NCBI GenBank assembly: GCA_002914845.1
Contig: JXTC01000260.1
Coordinates: 161,367 to 225,366 of the forward strand
From: Trema orientale
Taxonomy: Eukaryota; Streptophyta; Magnoliopsida; Rosales; Cannabaceae
Direction: 5' to 3'
Length of the DNA: 64,000 nt
Shown here: positions 36,474 to 47,900 of the stretch, one piece after another
Position numbering within the stretch: the stretch's first letter is position 1
Layout: each line of letters starts with the position of its first letter
Made by a program: the position numbers and the translations under genes
The notes under the pieces: model-generated
What the model was told of the DNA's origin: nothing
What the model saw: only the letters and a program-made list of their open reading frames with translations
The model's database searches: none

Positions 36474-36683
36474 GGACTTCTCCATATGCTGCAAAGCCTT
36501 AAGTGGAAAGCAAATCAACATGAATGGATGGGGCAAATTGAATATTTAAACCACTTAGCAGTGAATAACATAAAATGAGGACTTCTCCATCTACCGCAAA
36601 GCCTTGTGTGGAAAGCAAATCAACATGAATGGATGGGACCAAATTGAATTTTTACACCATCTAACAGTAAATAGCATAAAATA
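36474..36683 (+). promoter_or_regulatory. Two tandem copies of a 105-bp unit upstream of the P450
   Basis: 36474-36578 and 36579-36683 are about 85-90% alike. Both carry GGACTTCTCCAT, GCAAAGCCTT, GTGGAAAGCAAATCAACATG and AATGGATGGG. They lie about 190-400 bp upstream of the start codon. Duplicated promoter segments can double transcription-factor sites, but no known site is claimed. Confidence 0.6.
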
Positions 36684-36750
36684 AGAAATTAAAGAAGGAA
36701 ACAAAAACAACAATAAGGGAGCTATTTCATGTTAAAGAGAGAGACAGAAC

Positions 36751-36760
36751 CTATATAAAA
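36751..36760 (+). promoter_or_regulatory. TATA box of the CYP71-type gene
   Basis: CTATATAAAA lies about 115 bp upstream of the ATG at 36873, after a GA-rich stretch. Spacing and sequence are typical for a plant core promoter. Confidence 0.55.
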
Positions 36761-36872
36761 ATCTAATCACTACCCTCATATAAGGGAAAAGCAGTAGATC
36801 TTTTGCTCTTTATTTGTGGCAGTTACAAAAGAAGAAGAGCAATCTTAGCAGGAATCTCGGTGATAAACTCAG

Positions 36873-38866
36873 ATGGCAATTGATGCTCAACCAGCTTTGT
36901 TTCTCTTTCTCCTCCTCCTCTTCCCTTTACTGCTTTTTGTGATAAAGAAAGCAGTTCAGAAACCCAAAAAGAACCTTCCACCAAGCCCTCCAAAGCTTCC
37001 ATTTATAGGCAATTTACACCAGCTTGGTTCATTGCCTCACCAATCTTTATGCCAACTCTCCAAGAAATATGGCTCAGTTATGCTTCTTCACCTCGGATAC
37101 GTGCCAACTGTTGTAGTATCCTCCGCTGAGGCTGCGAGAGAAGTCCTGAAGGTTCATGATCTCAGTAGTTGCAGCAGACCTTCATTAGACGGGCCTCGGA
37201 AACTGACGTACAATTATCTGGACTTGGCCTTTTCACCTTATGGTGAGTATTGGAGAGAGATCAGGAAAATATGCGTTCTTGAGCTTTTCAGTGTGAAGAG
37301 GGTACTGTCATACCGATCAATTCGGGAAGAGGAAGTTACTAAGCTGATCAATTCCATATCGAATCACTCCTCGTCTTCTCCTGGCACTCCTGTTAATCTT
37401 ACTGACAAGTTATATGCTCTTACCGCTGAAATAATTTTCAGGATTGCATTTGGGACAACTTTCCAAGGTAGTGATTTTGCTCAGGAGAAATTTCATGACG
37501 TGGTTTTAGAGGCCGAGGCCACATTGGGAGGTTTCTCCGCAGCCGAGTACTTCCCATATGTGGGTTGGATTGTTGACAAGATTTCTGGTTTACAACAAAG
37601 GCGTGAAAGGGTCTTCCACGAGTTAGATCATTTCTTCCAAAGGGTGATTGATGATCACCTCAGTCCCGAGAGAACAAAACAAGAGCACGAAGACATTATT
37701 GACGTGCTTCTGAAAATAGTGAAAGAGCAAACTGGTTTTGGAGCTGCCTTGCTAACCGAAAAAAATATCAAGGCAGTCCTCTTGGTAAGCTCCCAATTCT
37801 TGATCCTTTCTGGTTGTAAAAGTTTCCTTGAGTTCTGTTCTGTTCTGTTTTCGGTTATTCTTTCCTCCCTTATTGTAGAGTCTACGAATAAGACAATTTA
37901 ATACACTCTTAAACAGAGACAGGAAAAAATGTTTTCATGGTTTGTTACTCGGTGTTTTGGTTACATCAGAAGAAAAACTCCAAAGATCACCACACTTTTT
38001 TATCAACTCTCTTAGATCAACGTCTCTGTTGTTTACAGACAAAGAATCCGGGTAGTTAATAACTAGTCAACCAAGTATTCGTCCCAGACCAATGTGAGAA
38101 CTAATACTTAAAGTTTGAATTTCACCAATCATAGCTCGTGAGATCAGCGTATTTGATGAATCCCATGCTTATTTTTCGCTCATAAATACAAAACCAAAAG
38201 TCTTTTTTTTTTTCCCTGCTTACATGCTACTTATATCTTTGGTTGCAGAATATGTTTTTAGGTGGGGTAGATACTGGCGCAATTACCATGGAGTGGGCAA
38301 TGGCAGAGCTAGCCAAGAGACCTAGCTTGATGAAGAAGGCTCAAGATGAAGTTAGAACTCGCATCGGAAACAAAGGAAAAGTCTCTGAAAGTGACATTGA
38401 TCAGTTTCCGTACCTCAAAATGATAGTTAAAGAAACTTTCAGATTGCACCCTCCAGCTCCACTGCTTCTTCCAAGAGAAACCATATCACACTTCACCGTC
38501 AATGGTTACGAAATTCAGCCGAAAACAATACTCCAAGTGAATGCTTGGGCGATAGGACGAGACCCCAGCTGCTGGAAGGATCCTGAAGAGTTCATCCCAG
38601 AGAGGTTTATGGATAGCTCCATTGATTTCAAAGGCCAGCATTTCGAGCTGTTGCCATTTGGTTCCGGTCGAAGGGTATGTCCCGCCATTTATTTGGGAAC
38701 AACAACAGTGGAGCTTGGCCTTGCAAATCTCTTGTACAGCTTTGACTGGAAATTGCCTGATGGAATAAAGGAGCAAAAAGATATCAACATGGACGAGGCT
38801 GCAGGTCTTTCTCTTACCGTCTCTAAGAAAACTGCTCTCAACCTTGTCCCGGAGAAGCACCTCTAG
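36873..38866 (+). CDS. CYP71-family cytochrome P450 monooxygenase
   Basis: There are two exons, 36873-37784 and 38249-38866, joined in phase 0 across a 464-bp GT-AG intron, giving 509 residues, the usual length for plant A-type P450s. The single intron just before the I helix is also usual. Visible landmarks are an N-terminal membrane anchor (about residues 9-30), the PPSPPKLPFIGNLHQLG hinge, the C-helix WREIRKICVLELFS, the I helix GGVDTGAITMEW (Asp312-Thr313), ExxR at Glu366/Arg369, PERF, and the haem loop FGSGRRVCPA with the haem ligand Cys448. The Gly after the Cys-Pro is Ala here, which occurs in CYP71 members. Such enzymes sit on the ER and oxidise small specialised metabolites with NADPH-P450 reductase. 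Sequence style recalls CYP71B, but the substrate cannot be told. A pseudogene copy precedes it and a decayed fragment lies at 61 kb. Confidence 0.92.
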
Positions 38867-39560
38867 ATATCTAGCCAAAATCTACTAATAATAAATACTT
38901 ATATGTATCTATGGAAAATAATGATTTCGTTATATGTTTCTTCTTGTCTTCCTGAAATATTTGATTCTAGCTAGTCTATGCATTTGTCCTGAACTGAAAG
39001 CATACTATGAAGCCTGATAGGATTTGATTTTCAACTGTTCTAATAAAGTAGACACAAGACTTCTCCTCTAGCCCATATTATAATCTATTTGGACCTCTTA
39101 GAGTAACCGTCGACCATAAATGTACAAACCATAAGATAGGACGCTTCAATCATTTTGGTAAATTGAAATTTAGAACAGAACACAAACAAACGCACAGGTA
39201 TGTGGACATTGACAATGATCTTCTGCCTAATTGATTATTGAACTGTTAAAGATGGACATCATCAATGAGTCACGAGAACAAGAATTTACCAAAATAATTA
39301 ACTTTGCCATTTATAGTTCCAATAAATGGTACGAATAAAATCCTGCTTAACCAAGCCTATATATAATTGAATACTTCTCGCACCCACCAAGTCAAACACT
39401 AAGGTAGTAAAAGAGAAAAAATGGAAAATGCTGGTTATTACGGTGATTCAATTTTAATGCTTAATAATAAACTTCAAATATCTATTAATTTTTGTTATAG
39501 ATACTAAGTTCTAGATAAATACAATCAAATATTTAATACATTAGATCATGCTTAGATACA
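38867..39560. other. 3' flank of the P450 gene
   Basis: This is AT-rich DNA with no gene or clear element. Confidence 0.4.
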
Positions 39561-40559
39561 CTTTCAATTTTTTGTTTATAAAAATTGAAAACAAAAATAA
39601 TTTTATTTTGTTCTGAAATTTTAAAAATTAGTTCTGAAATTTTAAAAATTAGAAACTTGTTTGGTAACACACCAAATCACTTTTAATGTAAAAAAATAAA
39701 AAACAAAATCATGGTAATTATAAAACTTAGTGAAATACCATTTTCAAAAATTCATTTAGAAAAGTATCATTTTTTAAAATTTTATTTAGACAAAACCACG
39801 GGGTTTGAACAAAAGTGCCCCATTTTTTGGGCTTGCTTTCAATGAATTTCCCTTTTACATTTGATGTACAGGAATACCCTTTTTTCGATTTATACTTTAG
39901 GTTATTCCAACTATACCCTTTCAATGCAGCTCTACTGTTCTGGTTGGTTCTCTTGTCTCTCTCCTACCTCTCTTTCATCTCCATCATCATAGACGACCTG
40001 CGAGGCTCTATCGCTAGCTGATTTGGATTTGAAGTTTCTCTATTCATTAATTTCAGAATTCAATTTTGACTATCCAAAGCCTTGTATATTTAATTTGTTG
40101 ACTTCTCTACGTGAGTTTTGTATTTATCTCTGTTTTGCACATGTCCAGCGAGAATTAATTTGTACAGCAGCAGCTTCTTCTTTTTTTCTTTTTTTAATTA
40201 ATTATTATTTTTTTTTCTTTTGCATCGGATATGATTTCGAAGTTTTGACTGGGCATCTTTACAACATGCATATGAGTAGGTTGATTTTTCTAAATGGATT
40301 TCAAATAATAATTTAATTATTTGAAGATTCCTTTCATTTTTCAGTGGCTACATAAAGGAAATCGATTATTTGAGTTCTAATGTATTTACAAACAAGAAGA
40401 GAAAGAGCTCCAACGAAATATAAGGCCACTTTCATGACATCATATATTATTATCAATAGAAAGATGCTTAATGTACGAAAAGCTAGTCAAACTAATTACC
40501 CATAAGCTTACAATCGAACATTTATTATAATTTCCATGACCCGATGCAAAAATCATCAA

Positions 40560-42140
40560 TTTATATGCAAAAAAATGTTAATTGTAGGTATAGCGACTTT
40601 TACTTGAATTACATTTATTAATAATGGTAGATAGATTATTTGCTTGCTTTATACAATCTTTCTTTAAGAAGAAAATAAATTATAAAATTCATAGTGGTAA
40701 ATAAATTGTAAATAAGTTATTTACTTAAAAAAAGAGTAAATCAGTATATATATGTTATTTACTTAATTTCCATAATTTTTTCAAATAATGGTGTTAAACA
40801 AGTGGAAAATTTGTTATTTACTTGAAGACAATAAATGGCTTAAAAATTCTAAAGAGAAAAACAATTAACCTTGAAAAAAACTGGTAAATCAGTGGTAAAT
40901 AATTTATTTACATGATTTTTACACAAAAAGGGGAAGAAACTAAAATCAAGAACGGTAGAAAATAGGTGGAAAATCAGTTATTTACTTGAATAAAATAAAT
41001 AGCTTAAAAAAACAAATCAACCTTGAGAAGAAAAATGGTAATTTAGTGGTATATCGGTTATATACATGATTTCATATTTTTTAAATAAAATAAAATCAAT
41101 TATGATAATAAATAAGTAGTAAATTAATTATTTACTTGTTTACTTAGAAAATAATGGTAAATCATTGGTATATAAATTATTTTTTATTTAGATAAAAACA
41201 TTTTTATGAAACGAAAGAAGAAAAAAAAATTAATAGTGGTGGTAAATAAGTAGTAAATCAATTGTTTACTTGACTTACTTGAACAAAATAGTAAATATTG
41301 GTGTAAATAGTAGTAAATCAATTATTTATGCATGAAAGAAAATAGTACATTTTGAAGGTAAATAAGTAGTAAATCAATTATTTACTTGAAAAAAAATAGT
41401 AAATCAATGGTATATAAGTTATTTACATGATTTTTGTAATTGTTTCTCGAATTTTTATACCACTGATTTACTACCTTTTACTCCCTCTTATTTTCCTCTT
41501 AAGTAAATGAAATAAATCTTTTATATACTATTGATTTACACATTTTTTTTCATCATGTAAATCATTAAATATACCACTAATTTACCATATTATTTTTTCT
41601 CAAGTAAATCATTTATATACCACTGATTTACAAGTATTTTTCTTTCTTTTATTTTTTATTTTTTCCCTCAAGTAAAACAATGATCTACCTTTGATTGTAA
41701 CTGTTTTTTAATCAAGTAAATCACTAATACACCACTAATTTAACACCATTGTTCTCTCAAGTAAGTCATTTATATGCATTTAATTCCCTACTATTTTTTC
41801 TGTAAAGGAAATAACTGATATGTCTTTGTTTTACCATAATTTTTCCCTCAATTAAACCAAATAAATCATCGATATACAATATTTTATCGCCATTTGTTTT
41901 TTCAAATAAGTCATTGGTATCAATGACTGATCATTTACTGCTATTTTCTTCTCGAGTAAACTTTTTACATACAAACTGATTCACTAGTTTTTTTTTCTTA
42001 AGTACATCAAATAAATAACTGTTATATGACTAATTTTAATCTAAGTGACCATTAAATTCTTTCCCAAGAAATCAATAATATATAAGTAATATATCATTTT
42101 TCTACTAATTTTTATATCGGTATTTAATTTAATAAGTAAT
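40560..42140. repeat. Imperfect palindromic minisatellite core
   Basis: Left half units read like ATGGTAAATCAGTGGTAAAT and TTATTTACTTGA, with a period of roughly 60-100 bp. From about 41455 the same words appear reverse-complemented. Transcription through the centre would give a long, imperfect hairpin RNA. Confidence 0.65.
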
Positions 42141-42517
42141 TTTACTTTTGTCCCGGTGCTAATATATGAGCATAACCACCCAAACTTTAATGATTTAAGA
42201 CGTTAGTTTTTAAGTTTCCCTACCAATTGATTATCAAGATTTTGTGGTGGTAAGAATTCACCCAAGAAAATTTCAGCGAGTTGATATATATGTGTACTTT
42301 GATAATTTGTCTTTTATATGAAGAAAAAAAAGAAGCTAAAGGCGTGTTGAGACAAAAAAGAAAAAAAAAAAAAAACAAACTAATGAGTTAATCGGGATGG
42401 ACAGAGACGGGAAAGCGACAGTCGGAGACAGACTTGGAGATGGATGGAACAGATGAGATAAAGGGTAGAATAGTAAAAGCAGGTCTAATTATTTAAAAAA
42501 GGGATGTAAAAGTTAAA

Positions 42518-42874
42518 GGCCCCGTTTGGTTCGCCTATTTGAATGTGTGTATTTGAATAGATTTTGTAGAATATTTTATAATTGGAATGAGAGACATTTG
42601 AATGGAAAAAATAGTGGAATGTGTTATAATTAGAATGGGAGCATTGGAATGGACCATTCAAAAACACCTCCCTCCCTCCATTCTCATTCAAGACACACAA
42701 AAACTATTCTAATAGTTAATTTTTCGGATGGACCATTTGAATGGAAAAGCTAAATTGTTGAAACAAACACACATTCTAAAAGATCATTTGAATGGAAAAA
42801 AATTGTTGAAATAAATACACATTCAAATGGATTTTCCATTCCAATGGAATGGAATAGTTGAAACAAACAAGCCC
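42518..42874. mobile_element. hAT-like MITE
   Basis: The left end reads GGCCCCGTTTGGTT and the reverse of the right end reads GGGCTTGTTTGTTTC. The internal sequence repeats TTTGAATGGA and AATGGAATGG words in both directions. Such CCGTTTGG ends are common in plant hAT-type MITEs. Flanking AAAAGTTA/AAAAGTTT may be an imperfect 8-bp target duplication. Confidence 0.45.
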
Positions 42875-43520
42875 AAAAGTTTTAAAAAGGGGTATCGACT
42901 TACCTTGACTGCCAAAAAAGGGCATATCGTGGAGTTTCTCCAAGGGGCATTTATAAAAAAAACTTTTTAATTTTATTTAGAAAAATAGACTTTTAGAAAG
43001 TTTATCTACAAATATACCACTTTTAAAAATATATCTAGAAACATACCACTATCTGGGTTTACGTCTTCTTAGAATTTTGGAAGTGAAAAATTCCCACTTC
43101 CATTATTTTTAAAAATTTTGTTTTAGAATTTTTTTTAAGTAGAAAACAAAAACAATATTACTACGCATGTTTTCCAACCAAAAAAAAAAATTATACTAAA
43201 TTAACTCTTATGGTTAGCAAGCATATTGTTTATGTATTTTTTTTTTTAAATTAAAATTGATTTAGTGTGTTACCAAGCAAAGTTTCTTATTTTTAAAATT
43301 TAAAAACATAGAACAAAATATATATTTTTTTGTTTTCCTAAATTATTAATTTATAGTTCATAGTTTTCTTTGAGAAGTTCCCCTTGGATAAGTATCAAGA
43401 TAGTTTTAAAACTCTACATAACTAGAGATAGAATAAGATGGCATGACTAATATCGAACAAACAAAGTGACAATACTCTCTCCCTGTAGCAAGTCATTCTC
43501 TAAAATTATAAAATGGGACA

Positions 43521-44972
43521 TCAACGGAACACAAAGTACTTATTCATTACGCGGCCGCAGTCGGAGCAGACCATGAATCTGGGCATGGACCTAGTGGCAG
43601 GGTACTCGGTGGCACGGTGCGGCAGACTGTGTTGTATCTTGCGGAGGTACTCATCCAAAGCAGGCACGAACCCAATCTCCTGCTCCCTCTGAAGCCATCG
43701 GCCGTGCTCGAGCAAGACCTGGAACATGTGTTCCCCATTGCCCACGACCATCTCACCCAATCCCCTGCAGATCAAGGCCCACCCTTTCTGGTTTGATCCG
43801 TAGCTTAACATTTCAAAGACCCGCTCCATTATGGGGTCCTCCTTGGTCAGCTGTTCCTTGGAATACAACATGCTCTCCACCCTCACCCAAAAATACCAAA
43901 TGATAATCGGATCGAGCGTCCTACTCAGGTTCTCTTTACAAATAATTTCCATAATCCTCCTCATCTTTCTCTCGTTCTCCTTGAGTTCTATCATTCCCAC
44001 GTAAAGCAACTCCAAGTTGATGCCAGCTTCCCTCGCTACTTCTTTTGCGGCCCTCGTGAATTTCCGGATCCACTCCACGTCTTCTCCTCCATACAAGCAT
44101 ATGTATCTTCCCTCTTGGATCTGAAACATAAATTAATATATTTTATAATAACTGTTTTAGTTGAGTTGATTCATCTTCTTTATTTACAACCAAAAGGAGT
44201 TTCAAATTGATCAATTCTCCAATATAAGCATGGCTATATTATTAAAAATAAAATCGTACCCAGATAGACACATTTGGGTCGAGGCCGTCCACTAGGATAT
44301 CAATGGACCAAATCGTTTCCTCCCACAACAACTTCTCTCTGTTGGTGCTAAAAGGGTAGGATATGCTTCCCCAGATACACATCATGTGGATGGCATTGTG
44401 GTGCACGATTTCACCTTTCTTGTCCATAACTACAACCATAGGATTCTTATCGAAGTTCCACTTCTCTTTGATGTACCTGATGACTATTGGAGACACCACT
44501 GAAGGATGGTGGATGGAGTGCCATTCCATTTGGTCTCTCATCATTTCAAACGATCTGTAATTTTTCTCGTCATCCAAAGATATGTTGTCAACAATTGGGA
44601 CCCAAACTACCTCGTACTGACTCTCGGATCTAGTACTGCTGTGCCGCTTTTCGAGGTACATCTGCTGCAAGACTGCGTATTCGAATGCAGACCCACTTAC
44701 AAATGCAGGATCCAGATCGGTAATGAACAAGGCTACAATTTTCCCCCTCAATTCTTCAACGGTAGCCTGTTTCATTCGGATGTATCAAGTACTATGTCAA
44801 AGGATTTTGAAAAAAAAAAACATAATGAAGCAAAGTGAGAGTTTAGAGCAAACCCTTCTTTTGTTGTAGCAATTATAGAGTGCTGGCTGGCCATCTTTGT
44901 ACTGGAATAAAGCACTAAGAGCCTTTGAGTTATCAGTCTGTGCTATGAAATTGCGTCCAAGGATCTCCAAAT
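43521..44972 (-). other. SEO C-terminal module 4 with the terminal Cys-rich tail
   Basis: Residues 1451-1858. Motifs are FQYKDGQPALYNCYNKRR, IVALFITDLDPAF, YEVVWVPIVDN, MVVVMDKKGEIVHHNAIHMM, YICLYGGEDVEWIRKFTRAA and LDPIIIWYFWVRVESML. The last exon continues through the point where the other modules are spliced, giving MVCSDCGRVMNKYF and a stop at 43521-43523. Its first exon is shorter than in other modules (40 codons) because the acceptor is a later AG. Confidence 0.85.
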
Positions 44973-47900
44973 CTAATTATTGTTTACGTAAATTCATTGT
45001 TATGCATATATAAAGTAAGAAAGCGCTTATATACTTGGAAATCACGTGTGTGTGTATATATATAGAAGGTGATGTTTCAATAGAAATTTTTGGTTTTATT
45101 CCATGGATGGATACTCTAATTTGGGTCATTGGATTTTAATCTAATGACTAAAATAATATTAGTAGATTTACTAAAAAAAATTATTATAATTAATACGTAT
45201 ATAAATGTAGAACGTTATTTAAAATAAAAAAGATGGGTAACCTGATGAGTTGGTCAATTTTTTTATTTTTTTATTTTATAAAAAAATCAAACTAGCAAAA
45301 AATACCTTAATAATCCCAAATCACTCTCAACTATCTTATTCATTAGGAAAAAAAAAATAACAAAAGATATACAAATTTTAAGCTGTTTCAAGCATAATTT
45401 TTTTTAAACAAATTTTCTTTCAATATAATTGCTTTATTCATTTTTTCTTATTTAAGAAAATAATTATTCATAATATGAAAATTGTGCTATCTTGAATTTT
45501 ACCTTTCGTACAGTAAAAAAAGAAATTTTATAAAATATTGAAGATATAATTACATATAATTTTAAATTAAATGTAATTAAAAAATTAAACATTAAATTAA
45601 ATTTTCAAAAAAAAATTAAATAAAAAAGAATTAGAAATTAATATATTTAATGAGATGACTTGTTATTGTAGGTTTATTTCTAAATTAGTCAAATTTACCT
45701 ATCTATAGAGTAAAAATAAAAATACCCATTGAAAACTCACCCATATATATATATTATAAAATAAACTGAATACTCAGAATTGAAGCAAAGGATAATGCTA
45801 AATGTACCAAAATTTTTACTAAATTTTTAATACCAATACATATGGCAGGTGAGTTGACACTATTTAATTAGTGTATTAAAACTTATCACAAATAAGATAA
45901 TTATATTCACCAATTAAATATTGCCAACTCATATGCCACATGTATTAGTATTAAAAATTTGGTAAAATTTTTGGTACACATAACATTATCCTTGAAGCAA
46001 ATAAATATAATGATGGACATTAATTAGGAATATAACCCAAAAAAAAAAAAAAATCGTGTGTATTTAGAAACATAAATATAACTAAAAGTAATTGATTCAA
46101 AAAAACTTAATAACGAATAATCAATTGAGTTTTTTTTTTTTTTTAATAAATCCGAAAGATAATAAATTATTTAAAAAATAAAATAAAATTGGCAGCTGTA
46201 GATACTGGAATGAGATTAGCCTCCTCAATTTTTTTTTTCCCCTTTCATGTCGCATAATAATATCACTTTACTCTGAAATACTAGAGGAATTAATTTTGTG
46301 GGGACATTTATTTTCGTTAATGAATGATAAGATTTGACATTATTTGATTAGTAGGACCGGAAAATGTGAGATAGGTGATCTTAATCAGCCGAATAATATG
46401 TTTAGGGGTATATATGAGAAAAACTGCTAGCTCTGTATAACACGAGTACGTATGATTCAAATTGATAAACATCAATATTCAAAATTGAGTGTATACACAT
46501 GAACTCACCGCGCTGCAGCCTATTGAGTTGCATCCTGTGAAGGTACTCATTAAAAGCAGCCACAAACCCAATCTGACCCTCTCTCAACTTCCACAGATGA
46601 TGATCAACCAAGACCGTCAACATGTCTTCCCCATTGCCCATGACTATCTCCCTGGATCCCCCGCAGATCACCGCCCAGCCTTGCTCATCGCTGGAGCCAT
46701 AACTCAACATTGCAGCTATACCCTGCATTATGGGGTCTTTATTTGTGTTACCATCATTGTTGATCTGCTGTCCCAACTTGGAGTTCCACATGCTCTCTAG
46801 CCTCGTCCAGAAGTACCAAATGAGGTACAAATCGAACGTTCTGCCCATGAGGTAGTCTTTCTGAATCCTATCGATAATGCTCTTGATCAGCGGTCTCTCT
46901 TCGACTTTCCTCATTCCCACATAGGACAACTCCAAGGTGATACCGGCTACTCTTGCGACATCTTTCGCAGTCCTGACGAATTTTCGAATCCATTCCATGT
47001 CTTCTCCTCCGTACAAGCATATGTGTTTTCCCTCTTGGAGCTGCAAAGAACGTACATGAATATTTCATGTTTTTCTTTAAATTTGTCACTGAAAAGAGTT
47101 GAGTACGTACTAAAAGAAAAATATATTAAAAAAAAAAAAATACCCCGGTATTTATGTTTTGGTCGAGGTTGTACACAAGAAGCTCAATGGACCAGCTCAT
47201 GTTCTCCCACAAGATTTTTTCTCTATCGGTGGAAAAAGGGTAGGCTTCGCTACCCCAGATACACATCATGCTCATCGCATTGCGGTGCACGATTTCTCCT
47301 TGTGTATTCATAACTACAAGCATAGGCTTCTTATGGAAGTTCCACTTCTCTTTAATGTACCTAATGACCATTGGAGATACCACTGAAGGGTGGTGGATCG
47401 AGAGCCACTGCATGTGGCCTCTCAGGGTCTCAAATGACTTGTATTTCTCGTCAGTCCAATTGTCTGCAATTGGGACCCAAACTACCTCATATTGACTTTC
47501 GTCTCTAGAAGGGCTGAGCCTCTTTTCAACATGCACTTGATGCAAGATCACGTAGTCAGGCTCATCTCTGAGTTCCGGGTCTAGATCTGTAATGAACATG
47601 ACTATAATCTTCCCCCTCAGCTCTTCAGTGGTAATCTATGTCAATAGGATACATACCAATTAGTTATACTTATATATAATATACCTGGAAGTATATATGT
47701 ATTTATTAATATATATTTATTATGTATAAAGTTTGAAAACTGAAGCAAATTAAGGAAGATTTTAGAGCAAATTTACCCTTATGTTGTTGTAAGAATCGTA
47801 GAGTGCTGGCTGGCCATCTTTGTAATGGAATAAGGCATTCAAAGGCTTTGAGTTATCAATATTAATATGTGAAGCTTCGAAAATCTGTTCAACGGCCTCG

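Larger units (their letters stand above)
39560..43340. mobile_element. Large inverted-repeat (foldback-like) element, about 3.8 kb
   Basis: The left end (about 39600-39840) and the reverse complement of the right end (about 42890-43330) match. Shared features are TTTTGTTCT.A, AAATTTTAAAAAT, AGAAACTT..TTGGTAACACAC and AAATCA.TTTTAAT. Inside, 40.56-41.45 kb is repeated with GGTAAAT..GT..TATTTACTTGA units, and 41.45-42.14 kb has their reverse complement (AAGTAAAT..., ACCACTGATTTAC). The whole is thus an extended imperfect palindrome centred near 41.45 kb. No transposase is seen. The right arm has a later MITE insertion at 42518-42874. Exact ends and target duplication are unresolved. Confidence 0.55.

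Noticed and set aside
38486..38878. 130-codon frame opposite P450 exon 2
   Set aside because: Antisense to the conserved ExxR-haem region of the P450; no independent evidence.
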